DNA from: Chitinophagaceae bacterium DXS
Lineage (GTDB): Bacteria > Bacteroidota > Bacteroidia > Chitinophagales > Chitinophagaceae
Assembly: GCA_030345135.1 (NCBI GenBank)
Contig: CP128386.1
Location: 2,197,261 to 2,261,260, forward strand
Length of the DNA stretch: 64,000 bases
Direction of reading: 5' to 3'
Part shown: positions 43,560-52,022 of the stretch, in pieces
How the letters are laid out: the number at the start of each line of letters is the position of its first letter
How positions within the stretch are numbered: the first letter of the stretch is position 1
Notes under the pieces: model-generated
Seen by the model: only the letters and a program-made list of their open reading frames with translations
Told to the model about the DNA's origin: nothing
Database searches by the model: none
Program-made: the position numbers and the translations under genes

Positions 43560-43669
43560 GCCCAAAAATTAAAGATAAATACCAGCCCTCGTTAAAAACT
43601 TCAACAATTTGACCCGATAAACCAACTGTGCACGATTTACGATAAAGTGCCTTTCAGCATCTGTTGTCC

Positions 43670-44116
43670 CTAGTCAAGTTTTACGTCAAATGCTTTTTTA
43701 GTGGGCGGCAAACACTGGTGATCGTCACATACCATATATTCAACTGTGCCGCTGATATTTGTTTTTACAGCACTTTTCAGTTTTAATGTTTGTACAAATT
43801 CTACTTTGTTGGAGTAGTACAGCACATTTGTTTTAAAGTTCTCATCGTAAGTCTTTTCCAGCTTTCCATTTTCTTTTGCTTTTCCGTTTAAGGTAACCAA
43901 CGGATTCGCTTTAAAATTAATGCTTGTAGGTACTGGCCCTTTGCCAGTGTTTTGAGAATATATATGCCAGGGCGACGGAATAGTTGCCGTTATCACCAGG
44001 TCATATTCGTTGGCTGTCTTTTTCTTAGCGGCGTAGCTCCACTGAACCGGGTCTTTAATTTGCGCCATTGCAGTAAGGCCGATGCAGCTTAAAATAAGAG
44101 AAAACAAATATTTCAT
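43670..44116 (-). CDS. Stand-alone DsbD-alpha-like (disulfide reductase N-terminal domain) protein
   Basis: A 148-residue protein with a signal peptide (MKYLFSLILSCIGLTAMAQ) and one beta-sandwich domain of the kind found at the N-terminus of DsbD. The motif VCDDHQCLPPT (about residues 126-136) is equivalent to the CxxxxxC-PP region that passes electrons to periplasmic partners. It lies 110 bases upstream of dsbD in the same direction, and the N-terminal domain of that DsbD lacks Cys in the same place. The simplest reading is that this separate protein supplies the redox-active alpha domain. It could also be a thiol-delivery protein with its own targets. Confidence 0.82.
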   Translation of the reverse strand: MKYLFSLILSCIGLTAMAQIKDPVQWSYAAKKKTANEYDLVITATIPSPWHIYSQNTGKGPVPTSINFKANPLVTLNGKAKENGKLEKTYDENFKTNVLYYSNKVEFVQTLKLKSAVKTNISGTVEYMVCDDHQCLPPTKKAFDVKLD

Positions 44117-44149
44117 AACGCTTGTAAAATTTTTTGACGCGACAGGATA

Positions 44150-44809
44150 TCAATTCAAGCCAAGTATTCTGAAAATTTCCCTGCCGTCTAAATTGCTTAG
44201 TTCTTCAGAAGTAGCTCTTTCAGGATGCGGCATCATGCCAAAAACATTTCCTGCTTTGTTTTTTATACCGGCAATGCTTCTTATTGCACCGTTTGGATTG
44301 TAGATTTCATCAACAGTGCCATCCTCGTGCGTGTAACGGAAAATAACCTGTCCGTTGGCTTCCAGTTCATCCAGTGTTTTTTCATCTGCATAATAGCGTC
44401 CTTCACCATGTGCAACAGGAATTTTATATGCTTTCCCATTACCATTGCTAATGTGAACATTTTTACAGATAAATTGCTGGTTGGCATTTTGAAGTAAAAC
44501 ACCAGGCAATAAACCGCTTTCACATAAAATCTGGAACCCGTTGCAAACCCCCAATACTTTTCCTCCCCTGTTGGCAAAATCTATAACGCTCTGCATCATT
44601 GGGCTAAAACGGGCAATTGCGCCGCAACGCAGATAGTCACCATAAGAAAAACCACCTGGAAGGATAATGCAATCATCGGTAGAAAACATGCTAAGGTCTT
44701 TATCCTTATGCCAAAGCATAATCACTTCTTTATTAAGGTCATTCTGTAAGGCGTCGCGCATGTCTCTGTCGCAATTAGAACCGGGAAAAACAACAACTCC
44801 AAATTTCAT
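44150..44809 (-). CDS. purQ: Phosphoribosylformylglycinamidine synthase, glutaminase subunit
   Basis: A 219-residue class I glutamine amidotransferase, the small subunit of the PurLQS complex that makes FGAM in purine synthesis. The nucleophile Cys lies in GVCNGFQILCESG (about residues 92-104), and the His-Glu pair in MMPHPERAT near the C-terminus. The start MKFGVVVFPGSNCDRDM is typical of PurQ. Length agrees with the stand-alone form, so a separate PurL and PurS are expected elsewhere. It lies 33 bases upstream of the DsbD-alpha-like gene in the same direction. A -7 box stands 20 bases before the ATG. Confidence 0.95.
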   Translation of the reverse strand: MKFGVVVFPGSNCDRDMRDALQNDLNKEVIMLWHKDKDLSMFSTDDCIILPGGFSYGDYLRCGAIARFSPMMQSVIDFANRGGKVLGVCNGFQILCESGLLPGVLLQNANQQFICKNVHISNGNGKAYKIPVAHGEGRYYADEKTLDELEANGQVIFRYTHEDGTVDEIYNPNGAIRSIAGIKNKAGNVFGMMPHPERATSEELSNLDGREIFRILGLN

Positions 44810-45380
44810 TGTGCTAGTTTATTAGGTCACAAAAATAACCCGTAAGAGGTTAATATGTTTCTAATTTTTAAAAAGATGTGCAGATCGGAGGCTATATCAG
44901 GTTGAAAAACAGTTTTTACGACAGATACTCACCATCTGTCAAAACTTCTTATTAATTATTTTTTGAATAAATAAGGCATTTTCGGCGATGCCCTGGTGAT
45001 GTTGTGTGATCATGGATTTAAAGCAACACTGGTGGGTGCGTCATTGGTCACTTCGTTCATTTATGAGTGTGACACTCACTTAAATATGAAAAAACATCTG
45101 AAGATCTTAATGCGTGAAGGTTCAGTTCCAATGCGACTTTGTGTGCCACACTTTTTTCGGTTTTAAACAAAAAGAGGGGTTGTTTGTATTAATGGCAGTT
45201 GTTTTGCCAGTATTAATTTGAAGCTGCGATGATCAGTTTTTTATTGACGCCATACCTTACCTTTTCATTTGCTGGCGACCTGGATCACATTGTTATTTAG
45301 AAGATTGTAGCCGGAAAAATAAACTTGTCATTCGCAGCGCTCAGATCAGTTGTTTTATTTCATCATCAAAAAAACAAAAT
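44810..45380. other. Intergenic region, 571 bases
   Basis: Divergent gap between purQ and the BON lipoprotein. Apart from the purQ -7 box nothing clear was found: no family repeat, hairpin, RNA gene or convincing short frame. It stands out as one of the few long gaps free of the dispersed repeats. Confidence 0.5.
44830..44837 (-). promoter_or_regulatory. -7 box of purQ
   Basis: TATTTTTG on the minus strand, 20 bases upstream of the purQ ATG. No TTG at 19 bases upstream. Confidence 0.45.
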
Positions 45381-45890
45381 ATGAAAAAACAGATCTTAAA
45401 CAGGCTTTTGTTGCTGTTTACAATACTTATACCGGTGATGTTTACATCGTGCGGCCCGAAGGATGCGGACATTAAAGCGAATGTTGAAAAAGCAATACAG
45501 GCTGATCCAATGGCCAGCATGGGAACACTGACCGTTGATGTAATGAATGGGGTAGCAACAATAGGTGGCGAGTGTAAAGACGGAGAATGCAAGGCAAAGA
45601 GAGAAGAGATAGCAAAAGGTGTTAAGGGCGTTAAATCTGTAGTAAACAACAGTACTGTTATGGCGCCACCACCACCGCCGGTTCAGGCTCCCGTAACAAT
45701 TTCTGCAGATGAGCCGCTATCTAAAAATGTAACTGATGCCATAAAAGATCATCCGGGAGTTGAGGCCAGCGTAAAGGATGGAGTAGTTACATTAACAGGC
45801 GAGATAAAAAGGGCCGACCTGCCGAAGCTCATGCAGAAATTAAGTGCACTTAAACCCAAAAAAATCGAAAATAAGCTAACCATTAAATAA
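45381..45890 (+). CDS. Lipoprotein with two BON domains
   Basis: A 169-residue protein. The N-terminus MKKQILNRLLLLFTILIPVM ending in FTSCG gives a lipoprotein signal with Cys 24. Two BON-type domains follow: one at about 30-90 (IKANVEKAIQADP... VMNGVATIGGEC) and one at about 112-169 (LSKNVTDAIKDHPGVEASVK, VVTLTGEIK), joined by a Pro-rich linker (MAPPPPPVQAP). BON domains bind membranes or ligands in envelope-stress proteins such as OsmY. It precedes the 45897 gene by 6 bases in the same direction, so the two form an operon. Confidence 0.85.
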   Translation: MKKQILNRLLLLFTILIPVMFTSCGPKDADIKANVEKAIQADPMASMGTLTVDVMNGVATIGGECKDGECKAKREEIAKGVKGVKSVVNNSTVMAPPPPPVQAPVTISADEPLSKNVTDAIKDHPGVEASVKDGVVTLTGEIKRADLPKLMQKLSALKPKKIENKLTIK

Positions 45891-45896
45891 ACTCAT

Positions 45897-46316
45897 ATGG
45901 CACTTCAGGACAAATACAAAGAATTGCTTGATGCGGCTTCTTCTTCCGGTGTAGCCAATTTGCAGGCGCGGGAGCAGGATGGCGTTTTATATGTTGACGG
46001 AGATGCGCCCAGCGGAGCCGTAAAGGATCAGCTTTGGGACATTTATGGAAAGATCGATCCTGATTTCAGGGCGGGTGACCTGATATTAAATGTAAATGTA
46101 ACCGGCGCAATTGATGGCGGCAAACTGAAGGTTGTAACAGAAAGCACTAACCTGAATATTAGAAAAGGTCCGGGTACCGATCAGCCAATTGCAGGAAAAG
46201 CTGCCCATGATGAAATTGTTACGTTGGTAAGCAAAGCCAACGATCAATGGTGGTTAATCCGCACCGATGGCGGCGCAGAAGGCTATGCTTATGCGCAATA
46301 TCTTCAGCCAGTTTAG
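45897..46316 (+). CDS. BON-like/SH3b-domain protein
   Basis: A 139-residue protein without signal peptide. The N-terminal half has the BON-like pattern (ARE-QDGVLYVDGDAPSGAVK, about 25-43), and the C-terminal half (about 75-139) is a bacterial SH3 domain: ESTNLNIRKGPGTDQPIAGK, DQWWLIRTDGGAEGYAYAQY. The plan recalls the BON-LysM protein YgaU/Kbp, a cytoplasmic potassium-binding protein, with SH3b in place of LysM. It follows the two-BON lipoprotein by 6 bases. A cell-wall or envelope-stress role is suggested by the SH3b domain, but the lack of a signal is at odds with it. Confidence 0.72.
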   Translation: MALQDKYKELLDAASSSGVANLQAREQDGVLYVDGDAPSGAVKDQLWDIYGKIDPDFRAGDLILNVNVTGAIDGGKLKVVTESTNLNIRKGPGTDQPIAGKAAHDEIVTLVSKANDQWWLIRTDGGAEGYAYAQYLQPV

Positions 46317-46362
46317 TTTGAGAAGATACACGAAGTTGAAATATAGTGTTCATTTTACAGAA

Positions 46363-46397
46363 AACCACGGATGAAAATTCTAAGGTCATCCGTGGTT
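46363..46397. terminator. Hairpin terminator after the BON/SH3 pair
   Basis: AACCACGGATGA and TCATCCGTGGTT form a 12-bp stem. There is no long T tail, so it may act as a weak terminator or mRNA stabiliser. Confidence 0.6.
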
Positions 46398-46527
46398 ACG
46401 CTATCAAAGCCCCATGCTTCCCGTCATTTCCCCCAATAGCTTACTTTCGCGCAAATTTTTGATCTGAAAATCTTCGTCTGAAATAATTCCGTACATATTC
46501 CAGATCATATTCTTACAGTAGTTGAAC

Positions 46528-48774
46528 ATGAGAAAGAGAGCGTTACTAATTGGCGTCTTAATCACTTGCTTTTATTTTTTGCGGGCACAAAAGCTTGTTA
46601 GCGGTTCCGTGAATGATTTTGAAACCAATGAGCCCCTGGAGGATGTTACAGTTATGCTCAAAAGTGGCGGCACACATAGCCATTCAGCACACGATGGTAA
46701 TTTTTCCATCAAGGTTTCAAAGTTTCCTGACACTCTTATAATTAGTCATATTGGTTACGAACTGTTTAAAATACAGCTAAACGGCGAAAACAACAACCTG
46801 CATATCCTATTAAAAGAAATTGAAGTACAATTAGGACAGGTAACGGTAAATGGATCTCGTTCTGTCAGCGGACAAGTAATGAATGTTGATCTAAAAATGA
46901 CACCAGTAAATTCTGCCCAGGACCTTCTTCGGAAAGTACCAGGTCTTTTTATAGCCCAGCACGCCGGCGGTGGTAAGGCGGAGCAGATTTTTCTCCGCGG
47001 ATTTGATTGCGACCATGGCACAGATGTGCGTGTTACAGCAGATGGAATGCCTGTAAATATGGTATCTCATGCACATGGCCAGGGCTACGCTGATCTTCAC
47101 TTTCTTATTCCTGAGACAATTAAAGACATAGATTTCGGAAAAGGCGGCTATTATGCGGATAAAGGGGATTTTTCAACAGCTGGTTATGTAAATATGTCAA
47201 CGTATGACCGCCTGGATAACAACATGGTTAAAGTTGAAGCAGGGTCATTTAACACGCTTCGTACGGTGGGCATGTTTAATCTCATTGATAATAATAATCA
47301 ACAACAAGCTGCTAAAACAAATGCATATATCGCTGGCGAATATAATTTCACCAATGGCCCTTTTGACGTAAAGCAAAACTTCAACAGATTAAATCTTTTC
47401 GGCAAATTCAATCACCAGATTAATGACCGGAGTTATGTAAGTTTTCAGGCATCTACGTTTAACTCAAACTGGAACGCATCTGGTCAGATTCCCGACCGTG
47501 CGGTTGAACAGAGTATTATTACACGATGGGGGTCTATTGATTCAACAGAAGGAGGCAACACCAGCAGAACAAACATCGCTCTGAAATATAAATACAGGAT
47601 AAGTGACAGGGAAGACTGGCAAAGCTTTTTCTATTATTCAAAGTATACATTTAACCTCTACTCAAATTTTACTTTTTTCCTGAACGATCCGGTTAATGGA
47701 GATGAAATCAATCAAAAAGAAAGCAGGAATATTTATGGATTTGATCATAAATATTCTAAACGATCCTTTTTTGACAAAAGCGATCTTACATGGGAATCAG
47801 GTGTTGGCTTAAGAATGGATGATATCAATGATCTTGAACTAAATCACGTTTACCAAAGAGATTCGTTACTTCACAGAAGATCCTGGGGCAACGGCACAGA
47901 GACTAATCTATATGCCTACACGCAGGCGCAATGGCGTTCAGGCAAATGGATGATCAATCCGGCTTTACGTATTGACCATTTCATTTTTAATTACCATGAC
48001 AAACTCAGCGGCTCACATATTACGCAGGGCGTTCAGGCCACAGCGCTAAGCCCGAAACTAAACTTCAGTTACACACCCAACCAACAACTCCAATGGTATA
48101 TAAAAACAGGAATGAGTTTCCACTCAAATGATATGCGCGTTGTAATAGAACAAAATGGTTACAAAACACTTCCGTACTCCATCGGCGGAGATTTTGGGGC
48201 CATTATCAAACCAGGCTCCAAATTGGTTATTCAGCCCGCATTGTGGTATTTATACCTGCAACAGGAATTTGTATATGTAGGCGATGAGGCTACAGTGGAA
48301 CCCTCCGGAAAAACGCAACGGGTGGGGATTGATGTAAGCATGCGCTATCAGCCGGTAAGTTGGTTATATCTTGACGCAGATGTAAATTATGCCCATGCAA
48401 GATATATGGGTGTAGAAAAAAGTGAGTCGTATGTTCCACTGGCTCCTAAGTTTACAAGTACCGGAGGCGTTTCGGTAAAATTGCCTGCCAATTTATCAGC
48501 CAATCTTCGTTACCGGTATATGCAGGACAGACCGGCCAATGAAGACAATACGCTTACTGCCAAAGGGTATTTTGTGAACGATCTTGCACTTGCTTATACA
48601 CGAAAACATTGGGAAATGACGCTGCAGGTGCAAAACCTGTTTAATGTTGACTGGAAAGAAGCCCAGTTTGAAACCGTATCGAGATTAAAGAATGAATCAG
48701 TTCCTGTTGACGAAATCAACTTTACTCCGGGAACGCCGGTTTACTTTAAAGCAGGGATCAAAGTAAATTTTTAG
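46528..48774 (+). CDS. TonB-dependent outer membrane receptor
   Basis: About 748 residues from the ATG at 46528 (TTG two codons earlier rejected). Signal peptide to about LRAQ. Then a carboxypeptidase-like regulatory domain (about 21-95, SGSVNDFETNEPLEDVTVML), the plug domain (about 100-225, with LRGFDCDHGTDVRVTADGMP) and a 22-strand barrel ending in aromatic VYFKAGIKVNF. It imports a scarce ligand such as an iron complex, vitamin or oligosaccharide, driven by TonB. His is unusually common in the plug entrance (HGTD, HAHGQG, THSHSAHDG), which may point to a metal complex. No SusD-like partner is next to it. Confidence 0.92.
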   Translation: MRKRALLIGVLITCFYFLRAQKLVSGSVNDFETNEPLEDVTVMLKSGGTHSHSAHDGNFSIKVSKFPDTLIISHIGYELFKIQLNGENNNLHILLKEIEVQLGQVTVNGSRSVSGQVMNVDLKMTPVNSAQDLLRKVPGLFIAQHAGGGKAEQIFLRGFDCDHGTDVRVTADGMPVNMVSHAHGQGYADLHFLIPETIKDIDFGKGGYYADKGDFSTAGYVNMSTYDRLDNNMVKVEAGSFNTLRTVGMFNLIDNNNQQQAAKTNAYIAGEYNFTNGPFDVKQNFNRLNLFGKFNHQINDRSYVSFQASTFNSNWNASGQIPDRAVEQSIITRWGSIDSTEGGNTSRTNIALKYKYRISDREDWQSFFYYSKYTFNLYSNFTFFLNDPVNGDEINQKESRNIYGFDHKYSKRSFFDKSDLTWESGVGLRMDDINDLELNHVYQRDSLLHRRSWGNGTETNLYAYTQAQWRSGKWMINPALRIDHFIFNYHDKLSGSHITQGVQATALSPKLNFSYTPNQQLQWYIKTGMSFHSNDMRVVIEQNGYKTLPYSIGGDFGAIIKPGSKLVIQPALWYLYLQQEFVYVGDEATVEPSGKTQRVGIDVSMRYQPVSWLYLDADVNYAHARYMGVEKSESYVPLAPKFTSTGGVSVKLPANLSANLRYRYMQDRPANEDNTLTAKGYFVNDLALAYTRKHWEMTLQVQNLFNVDWKEAQFETVSRLKNESVPVDEINFTPGTPVYFKAGIKVNF

Positions 48775-48801
48775 TCCAGGCGCGGTTTGCTACCAAAAAC
48801 C

Positions 48802-48837
48802 AAAGCCCTGATGTTTTCAGATAAACATCAAGGCTTT
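48802..48837. terminator. Bidirectional hairpin terminator
   Basis: AAAGCCCTGATGTTT and AAACATCAAGGCTTT pair with one mismatch around a 6-base loop, between convergent genes. Confidence 0.8.
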
Positions 48838-48865
48838 AATTCCTACCTTTTCCAGGTTTATTTAC

Positions 48866-49477
48866 TTATCGTATGTCAAGTTCAAACATTTCAACATCTT
48901 CTATATAACCTTTCAGGTTGTCACCAACCACACATTCGCCAACACCCGCCGGAGTGCCGGTAAAAACCATATCACCAATGTTAATAGAGAAATACTGAGA
49001 TATGTGGGAAATGATCTTATCAAATGAAAAGATCATTTCGGTGCTGCTCGCTCTCTGAACCTGTTCATCATTTAGATTCAAAGAAAAATTGAATGGCTTT
49101 TTGATATTCTCAGGCGTCATATCGATCCATTTGCCAATTACAGCAGAATTATCCCAGGCTTTAGCCTTTTCCCAGGGCAATCCTTTTTTCTTTAATTCAT
49201 TCTGAACGTCCCTCGCCGTAAAATCAAGCCCCACCGTAATGGCATTGTAATACTTGTTGGCATGATGCTGCTGAATATACTTTCCATTTTTTGATATACG
49301 CAATACCAATTCAGCCTCATAATGAAGCTCATTCGAAAATTCCGGGTAATAAAATGGAGTATTCGACTGAAGCAATGCACTCTTCGGTTTAATAAAAATC
49401 ACCGGCTCTTCGGGCACCTCGTTTTTCAATTCCTTAGCATGATCAGCATAATTTCTTCCTACGCAAAAAATCTTCAT
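48866..49477 (-). CDS. Fumarylacetoacetate hydrolase-family protein
   Basis: A 203-residue enzyme of the FAH superfamily. The start MKIFCVGRNYADHAKEL, the metal-binding Glu in YEAELVLRI (about residue 55) and the segment ITVGLDFTARDVQNELKKKG (about 83-102) with AWDNSAVIGKW are family features. Members hydrolyse or decarboxylate oxo-acids, for example acylpyruvases and oxaloacetate decarboxylases; the short form here fits the acylpyruvase/ODx group. The metal is usually Mg or Mn. It lies downstream of pth with a gap of about 194 bases and no close partner. The substrate cannot be told from sequence. Confidence 0.88.
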   Translation of the reverse strand: MKIFCVGRNYADHAKELKNEVPEEPVIFIKPKSALLQSNTPFYYPEFSNELHYEAELVLRISKNGKYIQQHHANKYYNAITVGLDFTARDVQNELKKKGLPWEKAKAWDNSAVIGKWIDMTPENIKKPFNFSLNLNDEQVQRASSTEMIFSFDKIISHISQYFSINIGDMVFTGTPAGVGECVVGDNLKGYIEDVEMFELDIR

Positions 49478-49671
49478 AGATATTGTGTTTAGTAATATTA
49501 ACCAGGTAGCGCGAAAAATATTAATACTCGTCTCTCATATCAGTTCAGGTATCACTACTTGTGTTATATCATTTGCTAATTTAGGAAAACATTTCATTCC
49601 AGTTTAAATCACAGCGTAAGATTTTTAATATTTCTTTACATAGTCCGGAACGATAATACATTCTTAAAAGC

Positions 49672-50247
49672 TTAAACAAATTCGTGCTTGTTATATTGGT
49701 TCATGGTCCTTTCTATGCCCGTGGTTGCAAAGCTTTCAATAACCTCAACACATTTCTCAATCTTGCGGTTAACGAGTGGCACATCTTCGGGAAACCATTT
49801 TCCCAATACAAAATCAATTTGCATTCCCTTTGGGTAGTTGTTGCCTATCCCAAAGCGCAGCTTGGGGTATTTATCGGTTGCAACCGTTGCCTGTATATCA
49901 CGCAGGCCGTTGTGGCCGCCATCGCTTCCCCCGGGCCTTATACGTATTTTAGATAAAGGCAAAGCCAATTCATCGACAATAGTGAGTGTATTTTCCAACG
50001 GCACTTTCTCTTTATCCATCCAGTACCGGAAAGCCTTTCCGCTTAGGTTCATATACGTAGTGGGCTTTATGCAGATAAAGATCTTGCCTTTCCATCTTAC
50101 CTCTGCAACTTCCGCCAGTCTGTCGGTCCGGAATGCACCACCATGTTTTGCCACAAAAGCCTCTACTACATCAAAACCTATATTATGCCTGGTATGCGCA
50201 TATTCTGCACCTATATTTCCCAACCCAACAATCAAAAACTTGCTCAT
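49672..50247 (-). CDS. pth: Peptidyl-tRNA hydrolase
   Basis: About 191 residues from the ATG at 50247; the frame extends back to 50298 but that part crosses a terminator hairpin. The enzyme frees tRNA from drop-off peptides. The start MSKFLIVGLGNIGAEYAHTR includes the catalytic His region (residue 20-23, TRHNIGFD). Other family features are KPTTYMNLSGKA (about 70-81), the Asp in IVDELALPLSKIRIRPGGSD (about 95-114) and GGHNGLRDI. It follows rplY in the same direction, part of the common prs-rplY-pth group. Confidence 0.95.
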   Translation of the reverse strand: MSKFLIVGLGNIGAEYAHTRHNIGFDVVEAFVAKHGGAFRTDRLAEVAEVRWKGKIFICIKPTTYMNLSGKAFRYWMDKEKVPLENTLTIVDELALPLSKIRIRPGGSDGGHNGLRDIQATVATDKYPKLRFGIGNNYPKGMQIDFVLGKWFPEDVPLVNRKIEKCVEVIESFATTGIERTMNQYNKHEFV

Positions 50248-50268
50248 ATAAAACAAAGGGTTAAAAAC

Positions 50269-50295
50269 AAAGCCCTGCACAAAGTACAGGGCTTT
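50269..50295. terminator. Hairpin between rplY and pth
   Basis: AAAGCCCTG and CAGGGCTTT pair over 9 bases with a 9-base loop. Lying inside the prs-rplY-pth group it would weaken read-through into pth. Confidence 0.65.
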
Positions 50296-50321
50296 CATAG
50301 CTAATTATCTTAAAGATCCGC

Positions 50322-50903
50322 TTATTTTTTCTTTTCAGCGGCTGCTTCTTCCTGTTTCAACTGACGAGTCATCACGATTGAAGCGATAGGAATACGTGGA
50401 GAGTTTAAGATCTCCATGCCATCAGCTTTCACATCTTCAACGCGGATGTTGCCGTTCAATTCAAGCTCGGTAATATCTACTTCAATGCTTTCTTTCAGGT
50501 TTTTAGGTAAAGTTTTTACCTTCAGCGCTTTCATTTTGGTAATCAATTTACCACCAGCTTTAACACCAGCAGCGCTACCTGTAAATTTCAACGGTAAAGT
50601 AGCAATAACTGCCCTGTCTTCAACCAGCTCAAGCAGGTCTACGTGGATCAGTTCGTCACTTACTTTGTCAAATTGAAGATCTTTCAGAATACATCTGTAA
50701 GTTTTGCCATCTACCTGAACTTCCGCTATCTGAAAGTCTGGAGTATAAACCAATGGTTTAAAGGCTTTTTCGGAAGCGGAAAAATTAATTTCCTGGGCAC
50801 CCCCGTAAATTACACCTGGCACTTGTTCCTGAGAGCGTATCTGGCGGGTGGCTTTTTTGCCAAATTCGGTCCTCAGTTGTCCTTCGATTGTAATTGATTT
50901 CAT
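50322..50903 (-). CDS. rplY: 50S ribosomal protein L25 (general stress, Ctc form)
   Basis: A 193-residue protein of the two-domain L25/Ctc type that binds 5S rRNA. The N-terminal L25 domain carries ATRQIRSQEQVPGVIYGG (about residues 18-35), and the C-terminal TL5-like beta domain runs from about 95 with SAAGVKAGGKLITKMKALKV. It ends in an acidic/basic low-complexity tail (EEAAAEKKK). It lies between prs and pth, the arrangement commonly seen in bacteria. Length matches the long form. Confidence 0.95.
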   Translation of the reverse strand: MKSITIEGQLRTEFGKKATRQIRSQEQVPGVIYGGAQEINFSASEKAFKPLVYTPDFQIAEVQVDGKTYRCILKDLQFDKVSDELIHVDLLELVEDRAVIATLPLKFTGSAAGVKAGGKLITKMKALKVKTLPKNLKESIEVDITELELNGNIRVEDVKADGMEILNSPRIPIASIVMTRQLKQEEAAAEKKK

Positions 50904-50946
50904 CGTTTTTATTTTAGAATTATTATGAACACTTGTTCTTGTTTGT

Positions 50947-51903
50947 CTAAAGTCCCTTGCTTCTTAACTGCGAGTGCATAAACAAACTGCTGATACTTTT
51001 ATTTTCATAAGCGTTTCTGATCGCAATTGCAAAAAGATCGGCCACTGAAAGAACTTTTATTTTGGAGCTTTCCTGTTTGAGCGGAATTGTATCGCAAACC
51101 ACCAATTCATCCAGAACGCTTCCCTCTATTGTTTTATATGCATTGCCACTTAAGATTGGATGCGTACATAAGGCCCTTACACTCTTTGCACCTTTATCCA
51201 TTAATAAGCCGGCTGCTTTTGCCAGTGTTCCGCCCGTATCACATATGTCATCAATGAGCACTATATCTTTTCCAACCACATCTCCTATCACAACCATGCT
51301 TGCTATTTCATTTGCACGTTTGCGGTGCTTATCGCAGATCACCATTTCAGCATTAAAATAGCTGGCAATTTCCCTTACGCGATTTGTACTTCCCACGTCA
51401 GGGGCCGCAAAGGTAAGGTTTTCAAGCTGTAATTGCTCAATATAAGGGATAAAAATTGCAGAGCTGTCCAAATGATCCACCGGTATTTCGAAGAAAGCCT
51501 GAATTTGAGCTGCATGCAAATCCATGGTTATCACCCTGTTAGCACCGGCAGCTTCCAATAAAGTGGCTACCAGTTTAGAACCAATGGCTACACGCGGTTT
51601 ATCTTTTCTATCCTGTCTTGAAAAGCCATAGTAGGGAATTACAGCGATTATTTTATAAGCACTTGCCCTTTTTGCGGCATCAATCATCAACAACAACTCC
51701 ATCAAATTATCCATGGGCGCAAATGTGCTTTGCACCAGGAAAACATAATCTCCACGGATACTCTCAAGAAATATGGGTTGAAACTCTCCATCACTGAACT
51801 TCTGGACATTTACCTTGCCGAGTGAAGCGCCGAAGCAATTGGCTATTTTCTCAGCTAATTCGCGGGAGCCGGTACCAGAAAAAATTTTTACTGAAGGACT
51901 CAT
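50947..51903 (-). CDS. prs: Ribose-phosphate pyrophosphokinase
   Basis: About 318 residues from the ATG at 51903; the frame extends back to 51957 without a better start. The enzyme makes PRPP from ribose 5-phosphate and ATP for purine, pyrimidine, histidine and tryptophan synthesis. The N-terminal region has FSGTGSRELAEKIANCFG (about 8-25) and FSDGEFQP. The loop RQDRKDKPR and the MDLHAAQIQAFFEIPVDHL segment (about 130-148) are typical. The PRPP-binding loop is VLIDDICDTGGTLAKAAG (about 215-232). Its divergent neighbour is radC. Confidence 0.96.
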   Translation of the reverse strand: MSPSVKIFSGTGSRELAEKIANCFGASLGKVNVQKFSDGEFQPIFLESIRGDYVFLVQSTFAPMDNLMELLLMIDAAKRASAYKIIAVIPYYGFSRQDRKDKPRVAIGSKLVATLLEAAGANRVITMDLHAAQIQAFFEIPVDHLDSSAIFIPYIEQLQLENLTFAAPDVGSTNRVREIASYFNAEMVICDKHRKRANEIASMVVIGDVVGKDIVLIDDICDTGGTLAKAAGLLMDKGAKSVRALCTHPILSGNAYKTIEGSVLDELVVCDTIPLKQESSKIKVLSVADLFAIAIRNAYENKSISSLFMHSQLRSKGL

Positions 51904-52022
51904 ATTGAATAAAATATGCGGCGAAGATAAAGTCTTGCATTTATGTAATACAAGCAATTTTTTATTTTCATTAGTATTTTTTTTAACCTTGTGGATATAT
52001 TATTAAAAACTTCTATTCCCGC

